64,000 nucleotides of DNA, taken from contig NC_008347.1 of assembly GCF_000014745.1 (NCBI RefSeq), forward strand, positions 1,745,501 to 1,809,500, written 5' to 3'. The position numbers were made by a program, and so were the translations under genes. The stretch is from Maricaulis maris MCS10. GTDB lineage: Bacteria; Pseudomonadota; Alphaproteobacteria; Caulobacterales; Maricaulaceae. Shown here in pieces: positions 46,527-56,388 of the stretch. Position 1 is the stretch's first letter. Each line of letters begins with the position of its first letter. The notes beneath the pieces are model-generated. The model searched no databases. It worked only from the letters and a program-made list of their open reading frames with translations, and was not told the DNA's origin.

Positions 46527-48117
46527 TTACGACTATATCATCTGCGGTGCCGGCTCGGCCGGCTGCACTGTCGCCGAACGCCTGTCCCGGGATCCGTCGG
46601 CATCGGTCCTGGTGCTGGAGGCCGGCGGCTCCGACAACAGCCCGATCATCCGCACCCCGATGCTGCTGCAATACGCGGTGACCGGCGAGCAGTTCAACTG
46701 GGGCTATTGGACCGAGCCGCAAAAACACCTCAACGACCGCAAACTCCTGTGGCCGCGCGGCAAGACGCTGGGCGGCTCGTCCTCGATCAATGCCATGCAC
46801 TATATGCGCGGCGCGAAAGAGAATTACGACGAGTGGGAAAGCGCCTATGGCGCCGAGGGTTGGGGCTGGGAGAACGCCCTGCCCGCCTTCAAGGAAGTCC
46901 AGAACCAGACCCGCGGCGCCAGCGATCTGCATGGCACGGGCGGCCCGCTCTGGGTCCAGGACATTGCGCCCCTCAACCCGCTGACCCAGGACTTCCTGAA
47001 AGCCGCAGACCAGCTGCAATACAAGCGCAATGACGACTTCAACGGTCCGCAACAGGAGGGTTTTGGCCCCTACCAGGTGACCCAGAAGGGTCACAAGCGC
47101 TGCTCGGCCGCCGACGCCTTCCTGAGGCCAGCCCTGGAACGCGAGAATTGCAGCGTCCAGACCGGCGCCCTGGTCCATCGCGTCGTCATCGAGAATGGCC
47201 GCGCCACCGGCGTCGAGGTCGAGATCGAGGGCGAGGTCCGCTTGATCAATGCGCGCAAGGAAGTCGTCCTGTCCGGTGGCGCAATCAATTCGCCCCAGAC
47301 ATTGCTTCTGTCGGGCATCGGCCCGGCCGACGAATTGCGCGAGGCCGGGGTCAGTGTCGTGCACGACCTGCCCGGTGTCGGCAAGAATCTGCAGGACCAT
47401 CTCGATGTCACGGCCCAGGTCTGGACCAAGTCATCGACATCGATCGGCAATTCCCTGCGGTCCCTGCCTACCCACATGTATATGGTGGCGCGCTGGGCGC
47501 TGCGCGGCGATGGCCCGTTCACGGTCAATCCGGTCCAGGGCGGTGCCTTCATCAAATCGGCTTATGCTGACGACCTGCCCGACCTGCAACTGGTCTTCAT
47601 CCCGGCGATCTCGAACCCGCACGGTGTTGAAAAGACGAGCGGTCACGGCATCACCCTGCATGTCTGCCAGCTCTATCCCAAGAGCCGGGGCGAGATCCGG
47701 CTGAAGACCACTGACCCCACCGACCATCCGGCCATCCAGCCCAATTATCTCGGCGAAGACTTCGATCTCGACGTGATGACCGACGGGCTGGCCAAGGTGC
47801 GCGACATTCTCAATGCGCCGGCCTTTGACCATGACCGTAAGGAAGAGCGTTATCCCGGTGCCGACATTACCACCATGGACGGGCTGCGTGAGGATGTGAA
47901 AGCGCGCGCCGAAACGCTCTATCACCCGACCTCGACCTGCGCGATGGGATCGGGCGAACTGGCCGTCACCGACAGTCGCTGCCGGGTCCGCGGCGTCGAC
48001 GGGCTGCGCGTCATCGACGCCTCCGTCATGCCCCGACTGGTCGGCGGCAATACCAATGCACCCACGATCATGATCGCCACCCGCGCGGCCGTCATGATCG
48101 CCGAAGACAACGCCTGA
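46513..48117 (+). CDS. GMC-family flavin alcohol oxidoreductase
   Basis: 534 residues, the choline-dehydrogenase/AlkJ type. FAD motif CGAGSAGCTVAERLS near the N-terminus, PRGKTLGGSSSINAM as GMC signature 1, SGGAINSPQTLLLSGIGP as signature 2, and the catalytic His in YHPTSTCAMG. It oxidises primary alcohols to aldehydes, passing electrons to quinone or oxygen. The aldehyde dehydrogenase gene ten bases downstream supports a pathway of alcohol to aldehyde to acid. GGAGG is 5 bases before the ATG. Confidence 0.93.
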   Translation: MSRTDYDYIICGAGSAGCTVAERLSRDPSASVLVLEAGGSDNSPIIRTPMLLQYAVTGEQFNWGYWTEPQKHLNDRKLLWPRGKTLGGSSSINAMHYMRGAKENYDEWESAYGAEGWGWENALPAFKEVQNQTRGASDLHGTGGPLWVQDIAPLNPLTQDFLKAADQLQYKRNDDFNGPQQEGFGPYQVTQKGHKRCSAADAFLRPALERENCSVQTGALVHRVVIENGRATGVEVEIEGEVRLINARKEVVLSGGAINSPQTLLLSGIGPADELREAGVSVVHDLPGVGKNLQDHLDVTAQVWTKSSTSIGNSLRSLPTHMYMVARWALRGDGPFTVNPVQGGAFIKSAYADDLPDLQLVFIPAISNPHGVEKTSGHGITLHVCQLYPKSRGEIRLKTTDPTDHPAIQPNYLGEDFDLDVMTDGLAKVRDILNAPAFDHDRKEERYPGADITTMDGLREDVKARAETLYHPTSTCAMGSGELAVTDSRCRVRGVDGLRVIDASVMPRLVGGNTNAPTIMIATRAAVMIAEDNA

Positions 48118-48127
48118 GGAGCCCATC

Positions 48128-49549
48128 ATGAGTGAAGCCGAAGCCAAGCAGATCGAACGCATGAAATCCCTCCTGGCCAGCCAGAAGTCGGCCTTCCGGG
48201 CCGAGCGGCACCGCCCGATCGACAAGCGCAAGGCCGATCTCGACCGGCTTGCCGATCTGTGTCGCAAAAACGCCGATGCCATCGCCGATGCGATCAGCCA
48301 GGACTTCGGCAACCGGGCGAGGCAGGAAAGCGTGATCGCAGAGCTCGCCTTCGTCATCCAGGATGCCGGCCATGCCAAGAAGCATCTCGGCAAATGGATG
48401 AAGACCCGAAAGGTCGGCGTTCCGCTGACCCTGGCACCGGGCTCGGCCAGCATCCGCCGCGAACCAAAGGGCGTGGTCGGGATCGTCTCGCCGTGGAACT
48501 ACCCGTTCCAGCTGGCGATGGCGCCCTTGGTCGCGGCCCTGGCTGCGGGTTGTCGGGTCATGATCAAACCGTCCGAATACACACCGGCGACGGGCGAGAT
48601 CATGAAGTCGCTGCTCGCCGAGGCCTTCGAGGAAGACCATGTCACCGTGATCACCGGCGGGCCCGCTGTCGGCGAGGCCTTCACCAAGCTGAAATTCGAC
48701 CATCTCTTCTATACCGGATCGACCCAGGTTGGCCGTCTGGTGGCCATGGCCGCCGCCGACAACCTGGTCCCCGTCACGCTGGAACTGGGCGGCAAGTCAC
48801 CGGCCATCGTCACACCGTCCTACCCGCAGGACGCTGCTGCCAAGTCGATCGGCTGGGGCAAATTCTTCAATGCCGGCCAGACCTGTGTCGCGCCGGATTA
48901 TGTGCTGGCGCCCAATGGTTCGGAAAAATCACTCGGCGAAGCCATCATCAAGGTCGCGCAGCACCAGTTTGACGATTCCGCCACCGACGACGCCTACACC
49001 GCGATCGTCTCGGACCGTCATTATGAGCGCCTCAACGGCATGATCGAGGAAGCCCGCACCGGTGGCGCCGAGATCCTGCAGCCCAAGCATGACGCCGAGG
49101 CCGCCAGGGCCGGCCGCAAGATCCCGCCGACCGTCGTCATCAACCCGCCGGCCGACAGCCGCCTGATGACCGAGGAAATCTTTGGGCCTGTCCTGCCGAT
49201 CATCGGCTATTCCGAGCTAGACGCCGCCACTGATCATGTCGCTGACCGCGACCATCCGCTGGCGCTCTATGTCTACTCGACCGACAAGACCGAAGCCGAA
49301 CGCGTGCTCGACAACACCATGTCGGGCGGTGCCGGGGTCAATATCAACCTGCTCCACCTGTCGGTGCCGGACCTGCCCTTCGGCGGCGTCGGCGCCTCCG
49401 GTCAGGGCAGCTATCACGGCGAGCATGGCTTCTTGACCTTCACGCATGAGCGCTCGGTTTTCCGCACCGGTAAATGGCACCCGTCCCGCCTGCTTGCTCC
49501 TCCCTATGGCAAGATGTACGAAACCGTCGCCAAGAAGCAGATGAAATAG
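48128..49549 (+). CDS. Aldehyde dehydrogenase (coniferyl-aldehyde dehydrogenase type)
   Basis: 473 residues. The catalytic Cys is in FFNAGQTCVAPDY and the general base Glu in ELGGKSPAIV. The short N-terminus and GVGASGQGSYHG tail fit the coniferyl/fatty aldehyde dehydrogenase subgroup. It would oxidise the aldehyde made by the GMC enzyme to the carboxylic acid with NAD(P)+. It sits between the GMC and SDR genes with very short gaps, so it is cotranscribed. Confidence 0.92.
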   Translation: MSEAEAKQIERMKSLLASQKSAFRAERHRPIDKRKADLDRLADLCRKNADAIADAISQDFGNRARQESVIAELAFVIQDAGHAKKHLGKWMKTRKVGVPLTLAPGSASIRREPKGVVGIVSPWNYPFQLAMAPLVAALAAGCRVMIKPSEYTPATGEIMKSLLAEAFEEDHVTVITGGPAVGEAFTKLKFDHLFYTGSTQVGRLVAMAAADNLVPVTLELGGKSPAIVTPSYPQDAAAKSIGWGKFFNAGQTCVAPDYVLAPNGSEKSLGEAIIKVAQHQFDDSATDDAYTAIVSDRHYERLNGMIEEARTGGAEILQPKHDAEAARAGRKIPPTVVINPPADSRLMTEEIFGPVLPIIGYSELDAATDHVADRDHPLALYVYSTDKTEAERVLDNTMSGGAGVNINLLHLSVPDLPFGGVGASGQGSYHGEHGFLTFTHERSVFRTGKWHPSRLLAPPYGKMYETVAKKQMK

Positions 49550-49556
49550 GCGTCAA

Positions 49557-50315
49557 ATGACGGGACAACTGGCGGGCAAACGCGCCCTGATCACCGGCTC
49601 CAGCCACGGCGTCGGCCTGGCAGCAGCCCATATGTTCGCCGCCCAGGGCGCGGAAGTCGTGCTGCACGGCAACCAGAACATGGCCGATGCCGACCAGGCC
49701 GTGCAGGCCATCGGCCCGGCGGCGCTGGGCGCGGTGCAGGCAGATCTGGCGCTGCCGGGCGCTGGGCGCGATCTCTATGACGCTGCCCTGCACCTGGCCT
49801 CGGGCCGGCTCGACATCATCGTCAACAATGCCGGCATCCACTGGGCCAGCCCGCTCGACAGTTCCGACAGTGACTGGGAGACCAGCTGGGCGACCACGCT
49901 GCAGGTCAATCTGATGGCCGTCGCTGACCTCTGCCGCGCGGCGATACCCGAAATGGTCGCTTCCGGCGGCGGATCGATCATCAATATCGCCAGCCGGGCC
50001 GGCTATCGCGGCGAAGACCGCAACCACATGGCCTATGGCGCCTCCAAGGGCGCGCTATTGTCATTGACCAAGACCATTGCCCGGCAATGGGGCGGTGATG
50101 GTGTTTATGCCTATGCACTGGCGCCGGGCTGGATCGATACCCGCATGGGACCGCAGCACGAGGAAGACCGCGCCCGCGCCAAGGCCGAGATTCCCATCGG
50201 CGAACTGGCCCATCCCGACGAGATTGCCGCCATGTGCGCCTTCCTCGCCTCCGGTGCCTGCCGCAGTGCGACGGGTAGCTGTATCGACATCAATGGCGCC
50301 AGCTACGTCCGGTGA
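49557..50315 (+). CDS. Short-chain dehydrogenase/reductase
   Basis: 252 residues. The cofactor motif TGSSHGVGLA is at about 15-24. NNAG follows in VNNAGIHW, and the catalytic Ser, Tyr and Lys come from INIASRAGY and YGASKGALL. It starts seven bases after the aldehyde dehydrogenase stop. It probably acts on a keto or hydroxy group of the same substrate. The cofactor and substrate are not readable. Confidence 0.9.
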   Translation: MTGQLAGKRALITGSSHGVGLAAAHMFAAQGAEVVLHGNQNMADADQAVQAIGPAALGAVQADLALPGAGRDLYDAALHLASGRLDIIVNNAGIHWASPLDSSDSDWETSWATTLQVNLMAVADLCRAAIPEMVASGGGSIINIASRAGYRGEDRNHMAYGASKGALLSLTKTIARQWGGDGVYAYALAPGWIDTRMGPQHEEDRARAKAEIPIGELAHPDEIAAMCAFLASGACRSATGSCIDINGASYVR

Positions 50316-50482
50316 CACGGCACACTGCCCGGCTTGTATGATTTTGAACGCTGCGGCGACGAGGTCAGCCGCCAGATTGTCGATCAGGAGTATCGACAGC
50401 CAGCCGTCGCGATCCGGATGATATTTCACCGCCCAGCGGCACCCTCATCCAGCCCGATGCAGGGCTATCACCGGCGCCCGAC

Positions 50483-50977
50483 CTAGAATTTGCCGTATGC
50501 GCCTGCCGACCGCCGGGACAGGGCTGATCGGGTCGGTGTATCGGCCCAGCTCGGGCCACTATCGGCGTCGATGCCACCGTTGATTTCGCAAATCTGGCAG
50601 GCATGAAAAACATCAAGGAGTTGCGCTCCCAACAACATGATGTCGAAGGGCTTCGCGATGACAGCCTGCGCACCGCTGGCCATCAACTGCTTCCAGTTGG
50701 CCGTGTCCGAGCGTGCGGTGAGAAAAACAATGGGAACCTGTTCCCCCTCCGGCGTTGCCCGGATTTCGCGCATGGCATCCAGGCCGGTCATTTTCGGCAT
50801 CAAATGATCGAACAGGCAAAGGTCGTAGGTGCCGGTCCGGAACATTTCGACGGCCTGGCGAGCATTGGAAGCATGCGCCACGTCGAAGCCGGAAATCGCC
50901 TGCAGGGAAAATTTGATGAGATCGGCATTTGCTTCGATATCCTCGAGAAGCAAAATCCGTTTCAACATCTTGACCAT
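50483..50977 (-). CDS. Single-domain response regulator (CheY-like)
   Basis: 164 residues. A receiver domain with acidic pocket E12/D13, phospho-acceptor D57 (CLFDHLMP), switch T87 (FLTARS) and K109 (VIAKPF). No output domain; a 35-residue polar tail follows. Such proteins relay phosphate or act by protein contact. No histidine kinase is nearby, so the partner is elsewhere. ATG 50977 has GGGAG 7 bases upstream. Confidence 0.87.
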   Translation of the reverse strand: MVKMLKRILLLEDIEANADLIKFSLQAISGFDVAHASNARQAVEMFRTGTYDLCLFDHLMPKMTGLDAMREIRATPEGEQVPIVFLTARSDTANWKQLMASGAQAVIAKPFDIMLLGAQLLDVFHACQICEINGGIDADSGPSWADTPTRSALSRRSAGAYGKF

Positions 50978-51314
50978 CAAAACACTCCCTGAGTCCGACC
51001 CGGTTGGCGACATGAGCTGTGAAATTCAACTTCCTTTCCCGGATTGAAACTATGGTTAAGACAAAATTGCACAATACAGGCATGAGCAGAAGCGAAATAC
51101 TAAACTGTTTTAATTCATACTGTTGCAGGTAATTTTGCGAACGAAATTCAGGGTAATAAAGTATACTATCTCACCTTTTCCCGATTTGGATGGTGAAACC
51201 GGGCGCTCTACACGCCCCCCGGACGGTGCTGAGTCGCAGCGGGCGCAAGAAGCGGGTGGCCAAGCATCACGACGCATCCACATTGCAATGCGAACCACGC
51301 AAGGAGATGCCGCG
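50978..51314. other. Divergent intergenic region with AT-rich core
   Basis: 337 bases between the response regulator and the PEP-mutase-like gene. Bases about 51030-51175 are clearly more AT-rich than their surroundings and include TTTTAATTCATACTG and GTATACTATC, suitable for promoters in either direction. No gene or clear hairpin was seen. It could also hold a small RNA. Confidence 0.4.
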
Positions 51315-52097
51315 ATGACCCGGATCAAAAAAGCCAAGACCTTTGCCGCCCTACACCGCCGCGGCGACCCTCTCATCCTGTACAATATCTGGGATGCCGG
51401 CAGTGCCGCGGCCGTTGCCGGCGCAGGCGCCAAGGCCCTGGCCACGGGAAGTCATTCGGTTGCCGAAGCGCAGGGCTGGCCCGACGGGGAACACCTGCCA
51501 CTGGACATATTGCTGGCCGTCGTCTCCCGCATTACCGCAATCAGCGACCTGCCGCTCAGTGTCGATTTTGAAAGCGGCTTTGCTCGCGAACCCGAGCGAA
51601 TATCCGCCAATGTTGCCCGCCTCCTCGAGACCGACGCGGTCGGCATTAATTTCGAGGACCAGCTGATCGGCGGCCAGCCGGAGGGTGATCTCTACCCAAT
51701 CTATCCGCTGGAAGAACAGGTTACCCGCCTGCGTGCCGTACGCGCTGCCGCCGACGCAGCCGGCGTTCCGCTCTTCGTCAATGCCCGTACGGACCTTGTC
51801 CTGCGTCAGGGCGATATCAGCCAACACCCTGCATTGATCGGTGCCGTGATCGAACGCGGCCAAGCCTATGCCGAAGCCGGCGCCACCGGTTTCTTCGTGC
51901 CGGGCCTGGTCACCCCCGACCTGATCGGCCGCGTGGTCGAGGCGACAAGCCTGCCGGTCAATCTGATGACCAAGCCGGGCATGCCAGACACCACCACACT
52001 GGCTGCCCTCGGTGTCGCCCGCATCAGCCACGGCCCCTTCCCTTATTGGCGCGCCATGGCGCAGGTGCGCGATTGGGCTGCCGAGGCGATGGAGTAA
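51315..52097 (+). CDS. Isocitrate lyase/PEP mutase-family protein
   Basis: 260 residues, a PEP mutase-like barrel. LILYNIWDAGSAAAVAGAG at the N-terminus, SVDFESGFA with a metal-site Asp, and INFEDQ are family-typical. Members include phosphonopyruvate hydrolases, methylisocitrate lyase-like and carboxyphosphonoenolpyruvate enzymes; no phosphonate genes are nearby, so the reaction is open. Start 51315 has AAGGAG 8 bases upstream. Confidence 0.85.
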   Translation: MTRIKKAKTFAALHRRGDPLILYNIWDAGSAAAVAGAGAKALATGSHSVAEAQGWPDGEHLPLDILLAVVSRITAISDLPLSVDFESGFAREPERISANVARLLETDAVGINFEDQLIGGQPEGDLYPIYPLEEQVTRLRAVRAAADAAGVPLFVNARTDLVLRQGDISQHPALIGAVIERGQAYAEAGATGFFVPGLVTPDLIGRVVEATSLPVNLMTKPGMPDTTTLAALGVARISHGPFPYWRAMAQVRDWAAEAME

Positions 52098-52272
52098 GGG
52101 CGTGGCGCGCCCCGCCTGTCGGGCGTAAAAATGGCTCATGCTGCAGCCATGCTCATCGGACATGACCCTGTTCGGGGTTGTGCTCCCAGCCCAGCACGGG
52201 CAGATAAGGGCCAATCGCCGCGACTTGCGGCGCGCCATCCCGGCCTTCAACCTCACCAGGGACCGATTTAGT

Positions 52273-52620
52273 TTGAAAAACTACGCAAATCCGAGCTTCG
52301 CCGACCGCAACAAGAATGCCGCCGAGGCCAAGAAGAAGCTTCTGGAAAAATTCAAGAATGCGCCGAAACCTGACGAGGCGCAGCTGGCCGCCCGTCGCGC
52401 CGAACGCGAAGCCGCCGACAAGGCCCGCGAAGCGCGCCGCATTGAGCGCGAACGCGTGAAGGCCGAGGAAAAGGCCCGCAAGGAGGCTGAACTCGCCGAG
52501 AAGGCCGCAGCCGAACTCGCTGCCGAAAAAGCCGCTGCCGACGCCCTTGTGGCCGAAGAAGCCGCCAAAAAGGCCGCCCGCGACGAGCGCTACGCCGCCC
52601 GCAAGGCCCGCAAGCGCTGA
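52273..52620 (+). CDS. DUF6481-like small charged coiled-coil protein
   Basis: 115 residues, almost entirely Ala, Lys, Glu and Arg after the first 20, predicting one long helix or coiled coil. The opening NYANPSFADRNKNAAEAKK and the KARKR tail match DUF6481-type proteins common in alphaproteobacteria. Function unknown. TTG 52273 is chosen because the conserved N-terminus begins there; GGGA lies about 10 bases upstream. Confidence 0.7.
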   Translation: MKNYANPSFADRNKNAAEAKKKLLEKFKNAPKPDEAQLAARRAEREAADKAREARRIERERVKAEEKARKEAELAEKAAAELAAEKAAADALVAEEAAKKAARDERYAARKARKR

Positions 52621-52643
52621 GTCTTTAACGATCCGAGACGGCG

Positions 52644-52800
52644 CTTCTTCTCCCCGGCCGGGGAGAAGTGGCCCGCAGGGCCGATGAGGGGCGGCGCGTC
52701 AGCGCCCATCGAGATTCTTTCTTGCGCCGCGCCGCGGCGCGCCCCTCACCCCCTGCGCGCTTTGCGCGCCGGGACCTCTCCCCGGTCGGGGAGAGGCAGG
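52644..52800. repeat. Palindromic repeat, family E
   Basis: Starts with the perfect 22-bp palindrome CTTCTCCCCGG/CCGGGGAGAAG (52647-52668) and ends with CCTCTCCCC-GGTC-GGGGAGAGG (52775-52796). GC-rich hairpins including GCGCGCTTTGCGCGC lie between. It fills the convergent gap before the D-aminoacylase-like gene. Confidence 0.7.
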
Positions 52801-52812
52801 CAAGACGTCTCC

Positions 52813-54585
52813 CTACTCCGCCGCCACAGCCTGTTGCCCAGCCCGATAGACCGTGCCCGGCATGGCGCCGGTGAGCTTGCCCTCTTCCATTACCACCTCA
52901 CCGGCGACAATGGTCGCGACATAGCCGGTCGCGCCTTGCAGCAGGCGTTGACCGCCGGCGGGCAGATCACGTTCCATGTGGGGCGGTTCCATCTGCAGGC
53001 GGTCGAGATCGATGATGTTGATATCGGCCTTCAGGCCCTCGCGTAGATATCCGCGGTCGGTCATGCCCATATAGTCGGCCTGGGCGCCGGTCAGCATGCG
53101 GACCACGCGGGGCAGGTCGAGCTTGCGGCCACGTTTGCGGTCGCGGGTCCAGTGGGTCAGCATGTAGGTCGGCATGGAGGCATCGCAGACCGTGCCGACA
53201 TGGGCGCCACCATCGGACAGGCCATAAAGCGCCTGCGGGTGCTCCATCATCTTGAGCACATTGTCGTAATTGAGCTCTGTATAGTTATAGAGCGGCAGAT
53301 AGATCAGCTCGTGACCATCGCGCTCCAGCAGGGTGTCATAGACCATCTCCATCAGCGAGACGCCTTTCGACCGTGCCCGCGCCGCCAGGGAGTTTTCGCC
53401 GGACTGCTCATAGTCGGGCGGATTGCCGAGCTGGAAGAATTTCTCGGCGACGAACTCAATATGCTCCATCAGCATGTCGGCCAAAGGCGGCACGGACGAA
53501 CCCGGACCCGACAGCTTGTCGGTCGTCTCGGACAGGATCTGCGCCTTGAAGGCCGGGTCCTTCATCCGCGTCACGCGCTCGTCCAGCGGCAGGTCGGCGA
53601 TGGTCTTGTAGCTGGGATAGCCCATGAAGGGGTGGAAGGTGCAGTTGAAACCCAGGAAAACGCCGATGGCGCGCGGGGCGACCTGCATGCGGGCGTCGAC
53701 GCCCTCGTCTTTGAGTGTCTCCGTGCGCTCGATCAGCTTGAGCCACTGATCCGGCGCGAAATCGCGCTGCATGAGCGAGAATGAGAAGGGTCGGCCGGAG
53801 GCCTTGGCGTAGTCGGCAATGATGCTCCACTCATCGTCGAAATCCTGCTCGCCGCGCTCCAGATTGAAGTCGGACACGGCTTGCACAACGCCGAAGTCGA
53901 GGCCGTTGAAGGCCTTCGCGATACCGGTCAGCTCCTCGCGGGTGGATTCCGAGGACGGGGTCCATTCGCCGTCAGCGGTCTTGTGGACATCCGAGCGCCC
54001 GGTCGCGAAACCGACGGCGCCCGCTTCCAGCGCTTCGCGGGTCAGGCGGCGCATTTCGGCGATGTCGGCGTCATTGGCCGGCTCGGAATGAACAGCCCGG
54101 TCGCCCATCACATAGACGCGCAGCGGATCGTGCGGGACCATGGCGGCGATATCGATGGTGCGCGGGATTTTCGACAGGGCGTCGAGATAGTCGGGGAAGC
54201 TTTCCCAGTCCCAGGTCAGGCCTTCATGAAGCGCGGTGCCGGGAATGTCCTCGACGCCTTCCATCAGCTTGATCAGCTTGTCGTGATCGGCCTCGCGCAC
54301 CGGTGCAAACCCGACGCCGCAATTGCCCATCACCGCGGTGGTGACACCATGATCGATCGAGGGCCGCAGCATGCCGTCCCAGCTCGCCTGGCCGTCATAA
54401 TGGGTGTGGATGTCGACAAAGCCCGGTGTGACCAGCTTGCCGGTCGCATCGATGGTGCGGGCCGCCTCGCCCAGATCCTGGCCGATGGCGGCAATGCGCC
54501 CGTCCTTGATGGCGATATCCGCGGTAACCGGCGCAGCGCCGCTGCCGTCATGGATCTGACCGCCCGTAATCTTGAGATCAAACAT
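52813..54585 (-). CDS. N-acyl-D-amino-acid deacylase-type amidohydrolase
   Basis: 590 residues of the D-aminoacylase branch of the amidohydrolase superfamily. HTHYDGQASWD carries the first metal residues, GVTTAVMGNCGVGFAP follows, and GGAHVGTVCD lies near the end. These enzymes remove acyl groups from D-amino acids or hydrolyse related amides. It starts 12 bases after the BASS-family transporter stop, so the pair is an operon. The true substrate may be whatever that transporter brings in. Confidence 0.87.
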   Translation of the reverse strand: MFDLKITGGQIHDGSGAAPVTADIAIKDGRIAAIGQDLGEAARTIDATGKLVTPGFVDIHTHYDGQASWDGMLRPSIDHGVTTAVMGNCGVGFAPVREADHDKLIKLMEGVEDIPGTALHEGLTWDWESFPDYLDALSKIPRTIDIAAMVPHDPLRVYVMGDRAVHSEPANDADIAEMRRLTREALEAGAVGFATGRSDVHKTADGEWTPSSESTREELTGIAKAFNGLDFGVVQAVSDFNLERGEQDFDDEWSIIADYAKASGRPFSFSLMQRDFAPDQWLKLIERTETLKDEGVDARMQVAPRAIGVFLGFNCTFHPFMGYPSYKTIADLPLDERVTRMKDPAFKAQILSETTDKLSGPGSSVPPLADMLMEHIEFVAEKFFQLGNPPDYEQSGENSLAARARSKGVSLMEMVYDTLLERDGHELIYLPLYNYTELNYDNVLKMMEHPQALYGLSDGGAHVGTVCDASMPTYMLTHWTRDRKRGRKLDLPRVVRMLTGAQADYMGMTDRGYLREGLKADINIIDLDRLQMEPPHMERDLPAGGQRLLQGATGYVATIVAGEVVMEEGKLTGAMPGTVYRAGQQAVAAE

Positions 54586-54597
54586 GTCTGCCTCCCG

Positions 54598-55536
54598 TTA
54601 TGAGTCACGCTCTCTGGCGTGTGCGAGGAGTGTCCGTGAATCCATCCAGCGGAACAACCCCGCAACCAGTGATCCACCCACCAGGTGCCAGATGCTCCAG
54701 GTGCCGATAATGGCCGCGGCACCGCCGACACCTTCGAACTGGCTCAGGAGGATGACCAGGCCAAGCCCGGAATTCTGGATGCCGACTTCAAAGGTCAGGG
54801 CCCGGCGGCGGGCCGCTTCCATGCCCATGGCACGCCCGCCCAGCCAGCCAAGCGCGAAGGCAGACCCATTATGGAGAACGACGATGGGGATGATGATAGC
54901 ACCGGTGGCAAGGATCAGGGCCCAGTTCTGGACGATGCCGACGACGACCAGCAGCGCGATACAGGCCAGCGCCAAGGGACCGAGGACCGCTGCCAGGCGA
55001 CCCGCCAGGGCTGGACGCCACTGATTGAGCGCCATGCCCAGGATCAGGGGAACTGCGAGCAGAACCGCCGTCTGCGCAAAAAAGGGCAAAGGGTCGACGT
55101 CCAGCGATCGGACCAGCGCACCGGCCGGCGCATAGAGCCCGGACCAGAACAGGATTGAAAGCGGGGTCATGATCGCTGAAGAGACGCTGGAAATGGCCGT
55201 CAAGGTGACCGAGTAGGCCGTATTCCCGGCGGCCGCGCGGGTCAGCAGGTTGGAGACATTCCCGCCCGGACAGCTCGCCACGATCAACATGCCCAGGGCG
55301 ATGCTGGCCGGCGGCGACAAGAGGAGGATAAGGCCAAGGGTCAGCAGGGGCAGGCCAACCAGCTGGACCGCGACCCCACCCAGCACGCGACCAGGTTGGC
55401 GCCGTATCAATGCGAAGTCTTCCAGCCTCAGCGTCAACGCGACCGAGAACATCATCACAAAGAGAATCGCGGCGATCCCCAACCGCGATTGGTCATCAAC
55501 TATTACCTGCAATTGGTCGATCGCGCTGGCGTCCAT
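54598..55536 (-). CDS. Bile acid:sodium symporter (BASS)-family transporter
   Basis: 312 residues with 9-10 membrane segments. The family pattern VASCPGGNVSNLLTRAAAGN (sodium-site region) is clear. BASS proteins carry organic acids such as pantoate, keto acids or bile acids with Na+. ATG 55536 is preferred over TTG 55554 because AGGA lies 9 bases upstream. The first gene of a two-gene leftward operon, divergent from an HxlR regulator. Confidence 0.88.
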   Translation of the reverse strand: MDASAIDQLQVIVDDQSRLGIAAILFVMMFSVALTLRLEDFALIRRQPGRVLGGVAVQLVGLPLLTLGLILLLSPPASIALGMLIVASCPGGNVSNLLTRAAAGNTAYSVTLTAISSVSSAIMTPLSILFWSGLYAPAGALVRSLDVDPLPFFAQTAVLLAVPLILGMALNQWRPALAGRLAAVLGPLALACIALLVVVGIVQNWALILATGAIIIPIVVLHNGSAFALGWLGGRAMGMEAARRRALTFEVGIQNSGLGLVILLSQFEGVGGAAAIIGTWSIWHLVGGSLVAGLFRWMDSRTLLAHARERDS

Positions 55537-55814
55537 AAAGGCATGTCCTGTCAATAACTTGTCACACTCACGAAAACCGGAAATGCCTGACCAATCAGGC
55601 GCTAACCAGTTGTCATGTCAACATAAGGGTCGCCAAAATCATCACAGCCTGTATCCTGATAGGGTTGTATTGTGCGCGTCAATTTCCGGTTTTCCGGACG
55701 GGGCGCACGATGACCGCAGGGACAATATCTCGCCTTGGGGGCAGGATGCTGTGGTCATTTTTTTGTTTATCGAGCAGGTCGCACGGGCAGTGACCAGGTG
55801 TTTGGGGGACCGTA

Positions 55815-56282
55815 ATGGGTCGAAAACGTTTTGATGAAATGTCGTGCGCAATCGCGCAGACGCTGAATCAAGTGGGCGATTGGTGGACGCTGCTGATTGT
55901 ACGCGACGCCATGAAAGGCGCGCGGCGCTTCAGTGATTTCCATGAGAGCACGGGTATCGCGAAAAACATTCTGACGGACCGTCTCAACAAGCTTGTCGAG
56001 AACGGAATCATGGTGCGCGAGGAAGTCGGTGTCCGGGGCCAGCGTCAGGAATATGTCCTGACCGAGCGCGGTGAAGCGCTGTTCCCGATCCTCATGGCGA
56101 TGCAGCAATGGGGCGATAAGTGGGTTTATGGCGAGAAGGAAGTTCCGCTGGAGGTCTATGACGTCCGTACCGGCGAGCAGCTGGCTCCCATGGCCGTCGC
56201 CAATCAGAGCGGCGAGCAGGTCAGCCATCGCGATATTGCCGGTCGCGACCCGAATGGACGCGCCATCCGCGAAGCTGGCTGA
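55815..56282 (+). CDS. HxlR-family transcriptional regulator
   Basis: 155 residues with an HxlR winged helix (VGDWWTLLIVRDAMKGARRFSDF, then ILTDRLNKLVENGIM). A cysteine (MSCAIAQ) sits just before the domain, as in thiol- or aldehyde-sensing members. A C-terminal extension of about 50 residues holds a short strand-rich tail. The 278-bp gap to the divergent BASS/amidohydrolase operon suggests it regulates that pair. Confidence 0.87.
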   Translation: MGRKRFDEMSCAIAQTLNQVGDWWTLLIVRDAMKGARRFSDFHESTGIAKNILTDRLNKLVENGIMVREEVGVRGQRQEYVLTERGEALFPILMAMQQWGDKWVYGEKEVPLEVYDVRTGEQLAPMAVANQSGEQVSHRDIAGRDPNGRAIREAG

Positions 56283-56388
56283 CACGGCGGATTACGCCCA
56301 GGCCCATTCGCGATTGGCGAATCAGGGCAAAAATTGTCCACTTCCCTCGCGTGTGACCTTGAGCGTTGCACGCGGGAGGAAGGGACAC

